64,000 bases of DNA, from the NCBI GenBank assembly GCA_025454815.1, contig JALONR010000008.1, forward strand, positions 1-64,000, read 5' to 3'. Under the pieces are notes generated by a model that saw only the letters and a program-made list of their open reading frames with translations, ran no database searches and was not told where the DNA came from. The number at the start of each line of letters is the position of its first letter. Within the stretch, counting starts at the first letter, position 1. This document shows, piece by piece, positions 1 through 7,049 of the stretch. Both the position numbers and the translations under genes were made by a program. The stretch is from Bacteroidales bacterium. GTDB taxonomy: Bacteria > Bacteroidota > Bacteroidia > Bacteroidales > VadinHA17.

Positions 1-80
1 TCGGTGAAGAGGAATATCCACATCCCCAGCTTCCCGGTTTCGCTGTCAGTGTATTCTGTATGTGCTGAATGTACTGTCAT
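1..80 (-). CDS. Cytochrome c oxidase subunit III, N-terminal fragment
   Basis: Only the first 26 codons lie in the window. They read MTVHSAHTEY, then an acidic linker, then GKLGMWIFLF. The GKxGMWxFL pattern is the usual start of the first helix of haem-copper oxidase subunit III. The ATG is 7 bp beyond the subunit I stop, so the two genes are in one operon. The rest, and any subunit II gene, would lie to the left of the window. The call rests on a short stretch plus context. Confidence 0.7.
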   Translation of the reverse strand, partial: MTVHSAHTEYTDSETGKLGMWIFLFT

Positions 81-87
81 GTGGCGG

Positions 88-1713
88 CTACTGGTTGGTT
101 TTGTCACTGCTGCCGAAGAAGTACGGCTTTGTTGTTATCTCAGGTATCTCATCGAAGTTCTCATGAGGTGGGGGAGAAGGTATCTTCCACTCAAGCGTAA
201 CGCCATGCCACGGGTTGGCAGGAGCCTTCTCACCGCGCCGCCCGGCACGGATTAAATTGTACAGCATAAGCAGGAGACCTGCAAAAAGGATGAAGGCACC
301 TATGGTCGACAGCAGGTGACCTGTATGAAACTGAGGCAGGTAATCATATGCACGCCTCGGCATCCCCTGAATACCAATGATGAAATGGGGGAAGTACAGC
401 AGGTTGAAGCCCACAAAATTGAAGCCCCAGGCTATGTTTGCCACCTTGTTGTTGTACATCTTCCCGAACATCTTGGGAAACCAGTAGTGTATCCCTGCGA
501 AAAAGGCAAAACCCATCCCCCCGAAAATGATGTAATGGAAATGAGCCACCACAAATGCCGTGTCATGCGTCTGCACGTTTGTTGCCAGAGCACCAAGCAC
601 CAGTCCGGTAAAGCCCCCAATCATGAAGAGAAAAATAAATGCAATGGCATAAAGCAATGGAGGTTTAAGATCAATGGATCCGCCGTACATGGTTGACACC
701 CAGTTGAATACCTTGATTGCGCTGGGCACTGCCACAATGAACGTGAGGAATGAGAAGAACCACCTGGCATAATAGCTCATCCCGGAGGTAAACATATGGT
801 GTCCCCAGACGAAATAGCCCACAAGGGCAATGGCAATGCTTGAGACCATAATGGCGCCGTATCCGAATACCGGCTTCTGGCTGAAGGTTGGGAAAATCTC
901 TGTAACAACACCCATGGCCGGAAGGATCATTATATAAACAGCCGGGTGGGAGTATATCCAGAACAGGTGCTGGTAGAGCAGCGGATCACCCCCGAGCGAG
1001 GGGTCAAAGAATCCTATGTTGAGAACCCTTTCCGCAATCACCATAAGAAGAGTTATCCCGATTATGGGAGTTGCCAGTACCTGTGTCCATGCAGTTGCAT
1101 AAATAGCCCACGGGAAAAGAGGCATCCTCATCCATTTCATACCCGGTGCCCTCAGGCGGTGTATGGTCACTATGAAGTTGAGCCCTGTCAGTATGGATGA
1201 GAATCCCAGGATGAATGCAGCCGTCAGGGCCCAGATGACGCTGGTACCCGATTCTACGCTGTAAGGCACATAGAAAGTCCAGCCTGTATCCGGCGGTCCG
1301 CTTCCTATAAACTGTGACAGTACTCCCAGAGTTGCACCCGTGATATACAGATACCACGAAAAGAGGTTAAGCTTCGGAAAAGCTACGTCGCGCGCACCAA
1401 TCATTATCGGCAGGAAGAAGTTCCCGAAGACAGCAGCCATGCCGGGAATCACGATCACGAAGACCATTATGATGCCGTGAATGGTAAAGAGCCCGTTGTA
1501 GGTCTGCGGTTCCATGATGGTCTTCCCGGGCGCTATCAGCTCAATGCGCATGAGCAGACCCAGGAAGGCGGCAACGAAGAAGAACACGATTATGGAATAG
1601 AAGTACAGCAGCCCTATCCTCTTGTGATCAGTGCTGAGCAACCATCCTGCTATCCCTTTATATTTCCCCTGGTATTCCAGGTAACTTGGCTGTGCGTCGT
1701 TTCCCATAACCAA
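88..1713 (-). CDS. Cytochrome c oxidase subunit I (haem-copper oxidase, type A2)
   Basis: This is the catalytic subunit that reduces O2 to water and pumps protons in the inner membrane. The 541 residues are normal for the family. Haem a ligand H79 lies in the TIHG motif. The CuB/active-site motif YSHPAVY is at 254-260 (H256 and cross-linked Y260), the CuB pair HH at 305-306, and the HFH haem ligands at 391-393. D109 matches the D-channel entry aspartate. YSHP, in place of GHPEV, is the known signature of A2-type oxidases, which lack the D-channel glutamate in this helix. The gene sits 3 bp after the SCO gene and 7 bp before subunit III. No subunit II (CuA) gene is next to it, which is unusual. 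Confidence 0.97.
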   Translation of the reverse strand: MVMGNDAQPSYLEYQGKYKGIAGWLLSTDHKRIGLLYFYSIIVFFFVAAFLGLLMRIELIAPGKTIMEPQTYNGLFTIHGIIMVFVIVIPGMAAVFGNFFLPIMIGARDVAFPKLNLFSWYLYITGATLGVLSQFIGSGPPDTGWTFYVPYSVESGTSVIWALTAAFILGFSSILTGLNFIVTIHRLRAPGMKWMRMPLFPWAIYATAWTQVLATPIIGITLLMVIAERVLNIGFFDPSLGGDPLLYQHLFWIYSHPAVYIMILPAMGVVTEIFPTFSQKPVFGYGAIMVSSIAIALVGYFVWGHHMFTSGMSYYARWFFSFLTFIVAVPSAIKVFNWVSTMYGGSIDLKPPLLYAIAFIFLFMIGGFTGLVLGALATNVQTHDTAFVVAHFHYIIFGGMGFAFFAGIHYWFPKMFGKMYNNKVANIAWGFNFVGFNLLYFPHFIIGIQGMPRRAYDYLPQFHTGHLLSTIGAFILFAGLLLMLYNLIRAGRRGEKAPANPWHGVTLEWKIPSPPPHENFDEIPEITTKPYFFGSSDKTNQ

Positions 1714-1716
1714 TAG

Positions 1717-2502
1717 TTATTTTTTCCTTCTCCTTGCAAGGAGTATTATCATTATCAGAACCAGGAAGAAGATGGTGAATATACCCACAATCCTGGTTAC
1801 CTGGAGCGTGTATGTCTTGCTGGCCGGATTGTAGGCAAAACAATACTCCAGGATCCGGTTGACAGTAGGCCGCGTAATCCCCTTCTGAGCCTCTATAATG
1901 GCCATCTTCACATCAAACGGAAGATAGGTCAGCCCGTACAGGTAACGGGTGATCTTGCCTGCAGGACTGACAACCATTATTACTGACGGGTGGGCAAAAT
2001 CAAGCCCCTGGGGTGTGTATTTGTAGCCGGCCGCTTCGGTTATGGCACTTATGTTCTCTTGTGTACCCGTAAGGTAGATCCAGTCCTTCTGGTTCTCCTT
2101 GCTTATCCTCTGAACAAAGTTGACCTTCTTCTCCTTTGCTTTCTCAGGGGTATCACTTGTGTTGAAGCTAATGGTAATGACCTTGTATTCAGTTCCCAGG
2201 GTCATGTCCATCTTGCTTACCACATCGGCAATGCCGTCCATGAGAGGGCTGCAGAGGTTGGGGCAGTCAAAATAGACAAAACTCATTATGGTTGGCCGGT
2301 CGATCAGTGAACGGAGGGTCACCTGCTCGCTGTTTTCGTTATAGAACCAGAGATCAAGGGGAATCGTATCACCCAGGTGTTCAACTACCCCTACTTCCAC
2401 TTCAGGCTGCCGGTAACCTGCAGTCTTTATCTCCTGGGCCGGAAGTGACCCCGGAAGCAGATAAAGGAGTGCCGCTATGGCTGCTGATTTCAATATCTTC
2501 AT
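1717..2502 (-). CDS. SCO1/SenC-family copper chaperone, membrane anchored
   Basis: A thioredoxin-fold protein that delivers copper to, or reduces, the CuA site of cytochrome oxidase. An N-terminal signal peptide ends near residue 22. The copper ligands are visible as C80 and C84 in the CPNLC motif and H171 in DFAHP. A C-terminal transmembrane helix spans about 238-256 and is followed by the basic tail RRRKK, so the domain hangs in the periplasm from a C-terminal anchor rather than the more common N-terminal one. The start overlaps the DoxX-like gene by 4 bp (ATGA type), which suggests translational coupling. Its presence implies a CuA-bearing subunit II somewhere in the genome. Confidence 0.92.
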   Translation of the reverse strand: MKILKSAAIAALLYLLPGSLPAQEIKTAGYRQPEVEVGVVEHLGDTIPLDLWFYNENSEQVTLRSLIDRPTIMSFVYFDCPNLCSPLMDGIADVVSKMDMTLGTEYKVITISFNTSDTPEKAKEKKVNFVQRISKENQKDWIYLTGTQENISAITEAAGYKYTPQGLDFAHPSVIMVVSPAGKITRYLYGLTYLPFDVKMAIIEAQKGITRPTVNRILEYCFAYNPASKTYTLQVTRIVGIFTIFFLVLIMIILLARRRKK

Positions 2503-2885
2503 TTTTCAGACTTTTTTGTTTCACTCTCAGTACAGTAACCCGCAATCATAAGCGAACCTCCCATCAGCGAGATGTCTTTCAGCAGGGCAATCAGGACGAG
2601 GGTCCTGTCTGACCCTTCCACAAGGTGCGGGATATGGATGGTAAGTATGAAAATCAGCAAGAGCCCCGCCAGTATCAGCGTTGAAAGCCTGATGAACTTT
2701 TTGGTGATGATGCTTATGCTTACGGCAATCATTATAATCCCTGTCAGAATGATGGTATACGCTCCCAGGGGGATGAAAGAAGTCAGCATACCCAGGTAGA
2801 AATCCATCATTATGAGATGGTTGATCCCGAACACCAGGAATGGCAGGGCGAACAGGATGCGGCCTAATGGGGCAAGGTTTTTCAT
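2499..2885 (-). CDS. DoxX-like small membrane protein
   Basis: 128 residues with four predicted membrane segments. The N-terminal pattern GRILFALPFLVFGINHL is typical of the DoxX/MauE-like membrane family. The molecular role of these proteins is poorly defined; DoxX was first described with a terminal quinol oxidase of Acidianus. Here it overlaps both neighbours by 4 bp (cytochrome c upstream, SCO downstream), so it is firmly part of the oxidase operon. An assembly or accessory role is an inference from position only. Confidence 0.75.
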   Translation of the reverse strand: MKNLAPLGRILFALPFLVFGINHLIMMDFYLGMLTSFIPLGAYTIILTGIIMIAVSISIITKKFIRLSTLILAGLLLIFILTIHIPHLVEGSDRTLVLIALLKDISLMGGSLMIAGYCTESETKKSEK

Positions 2886-3838
2886 ATCTGTTGATTTTTT
2901 GGTGGTTCCTGGTTTCCCGGCGATGTCTGCAACCGCTCCCTAAGTTCGGTGCCTACGGTAAAAATGTCTCTCAGCCTGAACATGACCAGAAAAATGAATC
3001 CCCATACTGCCAGAACTCCCAGTCCGTATGCAAGGATAACCCAGACAGGTGCTTTTCTGACAGTGTTCCACATAGCTCTCTTTGCCGTCAGGCTGACAGG
3101 AATTGTCACTGCTCCGGCGTTCAGGATGGTATCTTTTGAGACACTGCCGAAAACCTGCTCATCGGTGAACTGTGCGCTGAAGCTGATGTTCCCTGCGGTG
3201 TCACCGGGGAGACTCTCCGGAATGGCGAAAAGTGCGGTGCCGTTATTGTCCGTAGTCTTCTCCTCATCAACCTGCATCAACCCGAAATACCTCCTGGCAA
3301 GCAACCGAACCCCGGCTCCTGTAACCGGTACCGTTCCGGTTTCACTTGTGGCTGAAGCCATTACAGAGACAAGCTTTGCCGCTTCATCATATGCCAGCTT
3401 CATGCTTATCACTGCACCAGGGTAGGCAGAGGAGGTGATAACCTGCATCACCTTCTGCACATAGTCCCGGTTGAAGCTCCTGATGTATGAAACCACCTTC
3501 CATATCTCCTCGGTGGTAAGCACACTGCGAAACGACGGCATCTGGCCACGGCCGACGGAGACCTTGTGGAAGATCTCGCCGTCACTGTTCTTCTGTATCT
3601 TCTCCGTCGCCGGATCACCCGGTGACGGCTGAAGAACTATATAGTTGTTTTTCCCGGGATCACCGTGACATGAATGACAATTTATCATGTACAGCCTTTC
3701 ACCTTCCTTACGGGTGTCATCGTTAAACGGGAATGTACTGAGCCGGCCCCGCCTCTCTTCGGGTACCACCCAATCCTGCCCCTTCGCGAATGAAGGGAGC
3801 AACATAAGGCATAATATGACTCCTGCTCTGTATCTCAT
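2882..3838 (-). CDS. Membrane-anchored monohaem cytochrome c
   Basis: The signal peptide ends near residue 20. The haem c attachment motif CHSCH is at 54-58, and M100 in GQMPSF is the likely sixth ligand. Residues 140-255 look like an all-beta, Ig-like domain. A transmembrane helix spans about 265-287 and a short cytoplasmic tail follows. It is probably the electron carrier between the FeS/NrfD module encoded just upstream and the oxidase just downstream, facing the periplasm. The layout (haem domain, beta sandwich, C-terminal anchor) is not that of a cytochrome bc1 subunit. It lies 20 bp after the NrfD gene and overlaps the DoxX-like gene by 4 bp. The haem and anchor are clear from sequence; the partner assignment is inference. 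Confidence 0.88.
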   Translation of the reverse strand: MRYRAGVILCLMLLPSFAKGQDWVVPEERRGRLSTFPFNDDTRKEGERLYMINCHSCHGDPGKNNYIVLQPSPGDPATEKIQKNSDGEIFHKVSVGRGQMPSFRSVLTTEEIWKVVSYIRSFNRDYVQKVMQVITSSAYPGAVISMKLAYDEAAKLVSVMASATSETGTVPVTGAGVRLLARRYFGLMQVDEEKTTDNNGTALFAIPESLPGDTAGNISFSAQFTDEQVFGSVSKDTILNAGAVTIPVSLTAKRAMWNTVRKAPVWVILAYGLGVLAVWGFIFLVMFRLRDIFTVGTELRERLQTSPGNQEPPKNQQI

Positions 3839-3858
3839 ATCTGAATCTCAGTTTACAG

Positions 3859-5202
3859 TTACTGCGTTATCTTGTCTTTTCCGCTTTCTTCTTCCGCCAT
3901 CTCCCATATCGGTACCACCGGGAAGAGCTTGGCAAGAATGGTTATAATAATCAGTACCAGGACTATGGAAGCCACCGTTACCGCTGTCTCAATCAGGGTA
4001 GGCCTGTAAACAACCCACTCAACCGGCACACCCTGTATCGGGAGGTTGGGATGAGCCTGGGCCGGAACAACTATTATGTATCTCTTGAACCATGATCCGA
4101 TGAGAACAAAGAATGAGATCAGAAGCATCGGCAGGGGACGGCGCATTTGTCTGAACAAGAGTAGTATGATTGGAATTACAAGCCCAAGTAGCTGTATTCC
4201 CCAGAACATTAAGGCATAGTGTCCGGTGAACAGTTCACGAAGGTGGATGGCGTCACCGGTCTTCAGCTTGTAACCCGGCACAAGAAACTCATTCAGGTTG
4301 AAATAGAAATAGACTATGGCTACCAGCACCAGCACCCTGCCCATCCGCTCAAAGGTCTGGGCATTAAGGTACTTTTCAAGCCGGTAGTTTACCCTGAAGA
4401 AATACATGGCGATTATGACAGCGGCAGTTCCTGATACAAAGGCCCCTGAAATAAAGTAGGGACCGAAGATGGTGCTGTCCCATCCCGTGCGGGGTGTCAC
4501 CGCGAAGAGCCATGAGGTGACCGTGTGAATGGCAAAGGCTGTGGGAATGATCAGTATCAGTAGTATCCTTACCGCCTGTCCCAGGAGCCTGTACTGCACC
4601 TCGTGGTGCATCCACCTGAATGAGAGTATCTCATAAGCCTTCACCAGAAATTTTGGCCGCCCCTCAAGACGGTCCTTTGCTATCGCAAGGTCAGGTATCA
4701 TCGGGAAGAACCAGAGCAGCAGGCTCAGCACAAAATAGGTTGTGACTACGGTTACGTCCCACAGGATGGGCGACTGTACGCGTCCGAAAAGAAATACATA
4801 GGGGAGCCTGTCAGGACGGCCCATGTCAGAGATGATCACCAGCCCGGCCACCGCGGCAAAGGCAATTGCAATGATCTCAGCAATGCGTGAAATGGGCTTG
4901 ACCCATTTGTAGCCTATCAGTCCGAGCACCGAACTGATCAGCATTCCGCAGAGGCTTGTCGCCACGAAGAAGACAAAGTTTGCGATGTACATGCCCCAGC
5001 TGGTGAAATCGCGGAGCCCGGTTACACCTAAACCATTCCGGAGCTGGATCACATAGGCAGCAAGACAGGCGGCCAGGAGGGTAAAAAGGAAACCCATCCA
5101 CAACAGGAAACCGCTATTTATCCTTACATTCTTCAGGATGTCAGAGGCCAGGGAATCGATCTTTCCCTTTTCTGTGGGAGTATTGAAGCGTATCTCATCC
5201 AT
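3859..5202 (-). CDS. NrfD/PsrC-family integral membrane subunit
   Basis: 447 residues with about ten hydrophobic helices; the first is near residues 32-53. NrfD-family proteins hold the quinone-binding site of many respiratory complexes (polysulfide reductase PsrC, Hyb hydrogenase, ActC and ActF of alternative complex III) and pair with a periplasmic FeS subunit. Here the FeS gene is 12 bp upstream, giving the standard FeS-NrfD pair. No molybdopterin or multihaem subunit gene is present. The pair therefore most likely passes quinol electrons to the adjacent cytochrome c. The family call is strong; the exact complex is inferred. Confidence 0.88.
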   Translation of the reverse strand: MDEIRFNTPTEKGKIDSLASDILKNVRINSGFLLWMGFLFTLLAACLAAYVIQLRNGLGVTGLRDFTSWGMYIANFVFFVATSLCGMLISSVLGLIGYKWVKPISRIAEIIAIAFAAVAGLVIISDMGRPDRLPYVFLFGRVQSPILWDVTVVTTYFVLSLLLWFFPMIPDLAIAKDRLEGRPKFLVKAYEILSFRWMHHEVQYRLLGQAVRILLILIIPTAFAIHTVTSWLFAVTPRTGWDSTIFGPYFISGAFVSGTAAVIIAMYFFRVNYRLEKYLNAQTFERMGRVLVLVAIVYFYFNLNEFLVPGYKLKTGDAIHLRELFTGHYALMFWGIQLLGLVIPIILLLFRQMRRPLPMLLISFFVLIGSWFKRYIIVVPAQAHPNLPIQGVPVEWVVYRPTLIETAVTVASIVLVLIIITILAKLFPVVPIWEMAEEESGKDKITQ

Positions 5203-5214
5203 AATCAGGCCTTT

Positions 5215-6192
5215 TTATGCTTTTTCTTCCTTGTACTCTCTCTTTTCCCCCTCCTCAAACTCAAAAATCCTGTTCTTCGGGGGGAGATAGTAGACCCTCG
5301 GCTGGGTTCCCAGTTCCGGCATCAGCCTGTATCCGCCGTTCTTCTCAATCAGTTCGCTGAAGCGGACAGTCTCCTTGGTGGTACCGTTGGTGACGGCATC
5401 CTCATTCTCGTCACCGAAGTAAAACACCCCGTTGGGGCATGCGGAGACACAGTAGGGGAGCATTCCTTCCCTCAGCCTGTCGGCGCTGAATAGACATTTT
5501 GTGATGGTTCCTTTCTTGTGCGGAACGTTCAGTTCAACATTGTATTCCTTTTCACTGTCAGCCTCATGCTGTGAAGGCTCCTGCCAGTGGAATATCCTTG
5601 CGGAATAGGGGCAGGCAGCCATGCAGAAACGGCAACCGATGCACCTCTCATTGTCTATGAGCACCACCCCGTCCTGCCTCTTGAAGGTTGCATCAACCGG
5701 GCATACCGAGACACATGGAGGATTATCGCAGTGCTGGCAGGGCTTCGGCATGAAGAATGCAGGAGTATTGACTGATTCCTGCATCACCAGGGTATTTATG
5801 TGGTATTCATACGGCCTGAGATGATGTGCACTCTGGCATGCCTCAACACATTTCCTCGCATTGCGGCACTTTGAAAGATCGATGACCATAACCCATTTCC
5901 GGCCGGGAATCCCTTCTCTTCCCCTGCTCTGAAGCATCTTCAGGTCAGGCTTGAAATCACGCATCTGCTCAACCGGTATCTCCACCAGCCGGTTGTCTTC
6001 AGTGAGCACCTTCACATACCCTTCACGGTGCTTTGCCTTCTCAAAACGATGGCCTGAGTATATCGCCGCTCCCCCTGTGACCGTAACTGCCCCCGCCAGG
6101 GTGATCTTCCTGAGAAAATCACGCCTCGAGTTCTCTATTACCCTGTCAAGATCGTTGCTGCGACTACCCTCTTCCTTCTTATCCATGGACAT
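5215..6192 (-). CDS. Tat-exported four-cluster-type ferredoxin subunit with two degenerate Cys sites
   Basis: A periplasmic iron-sulfur subunit of the PsrB/HybA/ActB type. A twin-arginine motif (SRRDFLRK, residues 22-29) precedes a hydrophobic stretch. Two complete cysteine motifs are present: C152/155/160/164 and C184/187/190/194. The first motif, normally CxxCxxCxxxC, reads C109, A112, C115, C119. The last motif, normally CxxC...CxxxC, reads C233, S236, C248, C252. So the second cysteine is missing at two sites that belong to two different clusters in the classical pairing. It should carry electrons from the NrfD partner. A bulk role as an MPT-enzyme subunit is unlikely because no such enzyme is encoded nearby. 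Confidence 0.88.
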   Translation of the reverse strand: MSMDKKEEGSRSNDLDRVIENSRRDFLRKITLAGAVTVTGGAAIYSGHRFEKAKHREGYVKVLTEDNRLVEIPVEQMRDFKPDLKMLQSRGREGIPGRKWVMVIDLSKCRNARKCVEACQSAHHLRPYEYHINTLVMQESVNTPAFFMPKPCQHCDNPPCVSVCPVDATFKRQDGVVLIDNERCIGCRFCMAACPYSARIFHWQEPSQHEADSEKEYNVELNVPHKKGTITKCLFSADRLREGMLPYCVSACPNGVFYFGDENEDAVTNGTTKETVRFSELIEKNGGYRLMPELGTQPRVYYLPPKNRIFEFEEGEKREYKEEKA

Positions 6193-6236
6193 TGGTAATC
6201 AGATTAATTAAGACAGATTTGCAGGAAATGACCCCA

Positions 6237-6590
6237 TTATTCATTTAAGTCTGATTCAACAGCGCTGGTCTTCAGTGCTTTGTAACCGGCGGCATTGACT
6301 GCCTCCTTAAGCATTGACGTGTCAACTTTTCCTGGTTCGAACTCAATGACGGCATTCCCGTCAGTATGAGAGGCAGTGACAGATTTCACACCGGGAATTT
6401 TCTCGAGGTTGCTGCAGATGGTGTTCTCACATCCTGTGCAGGTCATCCCTTCAATTGACAGATTGACAGTGGCGGTTGCTTCCGGAGTCTCGGCAGTTCC
6501 CTTTGCCCCTGTGCTTTTTCCGCCGCCACATGAAGCCACAATGATCATCAGGCACATAAGAAGGCCCGAAGCAAGTCTTGTTCTGGTCAT
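6237..6590 (-). CDS. HMA-domain lipoprotein (periplasmic copper-binding protein)
   Basis: 117 residues. A lipoprotein signal ends at C21 (VASC followed by GGG). After an Ala/Thr-rich linker there is one heavy-metal-associated domain with the copper motif GMTCTGC (C51 and C54) and the usual downstream pattern of a ferredoxin-like fold. It is first in the respiratory operon, 44 bp before the FeS gene, so handling copper for CuA/CuB assembly together with the SCO protein is the natural reading. Mercury or zinc binding cannot be excluded from the motif alone. Confidence 0.85.
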   Translation of the reverse strand: MTRTRLASGLLMCLMIIVASCGGGKSTGAKGTAETPEATATVNLSIEGMTCTGCENTICSNLEKIPGVKSVTASHTDGNAVIEFEPGKVDTSMLKEAVNAAGYKALKTSAVESDLNE

Positions 6591-7049
6591 ATTTTCATCG
6601 GTTAGGTTTAAAAAAACTAAAAAATCAGGCTCTATAAATATATAAATTTTTTGTGCCGGTAAGATTTAATAAATCAAATATCACAGCCTGCTTCCATGAA
6701 CAAGGAAATATTCCCTGTTATACCTTTTCACTCAGACCGGTTATTCTTCATCAAATCTTCATAATCGGATTCATATATTTTATCCGTTGTTCTTTTAATC
6801 TGCTGAAACAGAATAGTGCCCCCGGGGCATGTCATTCTTTCTTTCTTTCCATAAGTCCGTTTTAATGCAGCGAAGACTGCCGGCGCCCCAATCCGGCAGT
6901 CTTCCACTTTTATCACTTTTAGTGACCGCAGATGTGATTATAGCGGAAGCACTGACTTTAATCTATGCTTCCAGGGCTACCGGTCACTGGGCCGCACGAA
7001 CAGGCCTCTTTGATCGCTTCTTCGCAGGAATGCAGATCACCTCATTACC
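6591..7049 (-). other. 459-bp intergenic region upstream of the respiratory operon
   Basis: No convincing gene. The part nearest the respiratory operon (6600-6680) is very A/T-rich and probably holds its promoter on the minus strand; I could not find a clean Bacteroidota -33/-7 pair. A perfect 12-bp inverted repeat lies at 6872-6904. A 62-codon reading frame (6728-6916, minus) spans the repeat but matches no family I know and is probably chance. Confidence 0.5.
6872..6904. repeat. Perfect 12-bp inverted repeat (hairpin)
   Basis: The arms GAAGACTGCCGG (6872-6883) and CCGGCAGTCTTC (6893-6904) are exactly complementary around a 9-base loop. It lies about 145 bp beyond the stop of the prolyl oligopeptidase gene, so it could be a transcription terminator. 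Neither side has a clean T-run, so a terminator without a T-tract, an RNA-stabilising hairpin or a protein-binding site are all possible. Confidence 0.6.

Noticed and set aside
6728-6916. 62-codon minus-strand reading frame spanning the hairpin
   Set aside because: Not recognisable and the hairpin lies within it; more likely non-coding.
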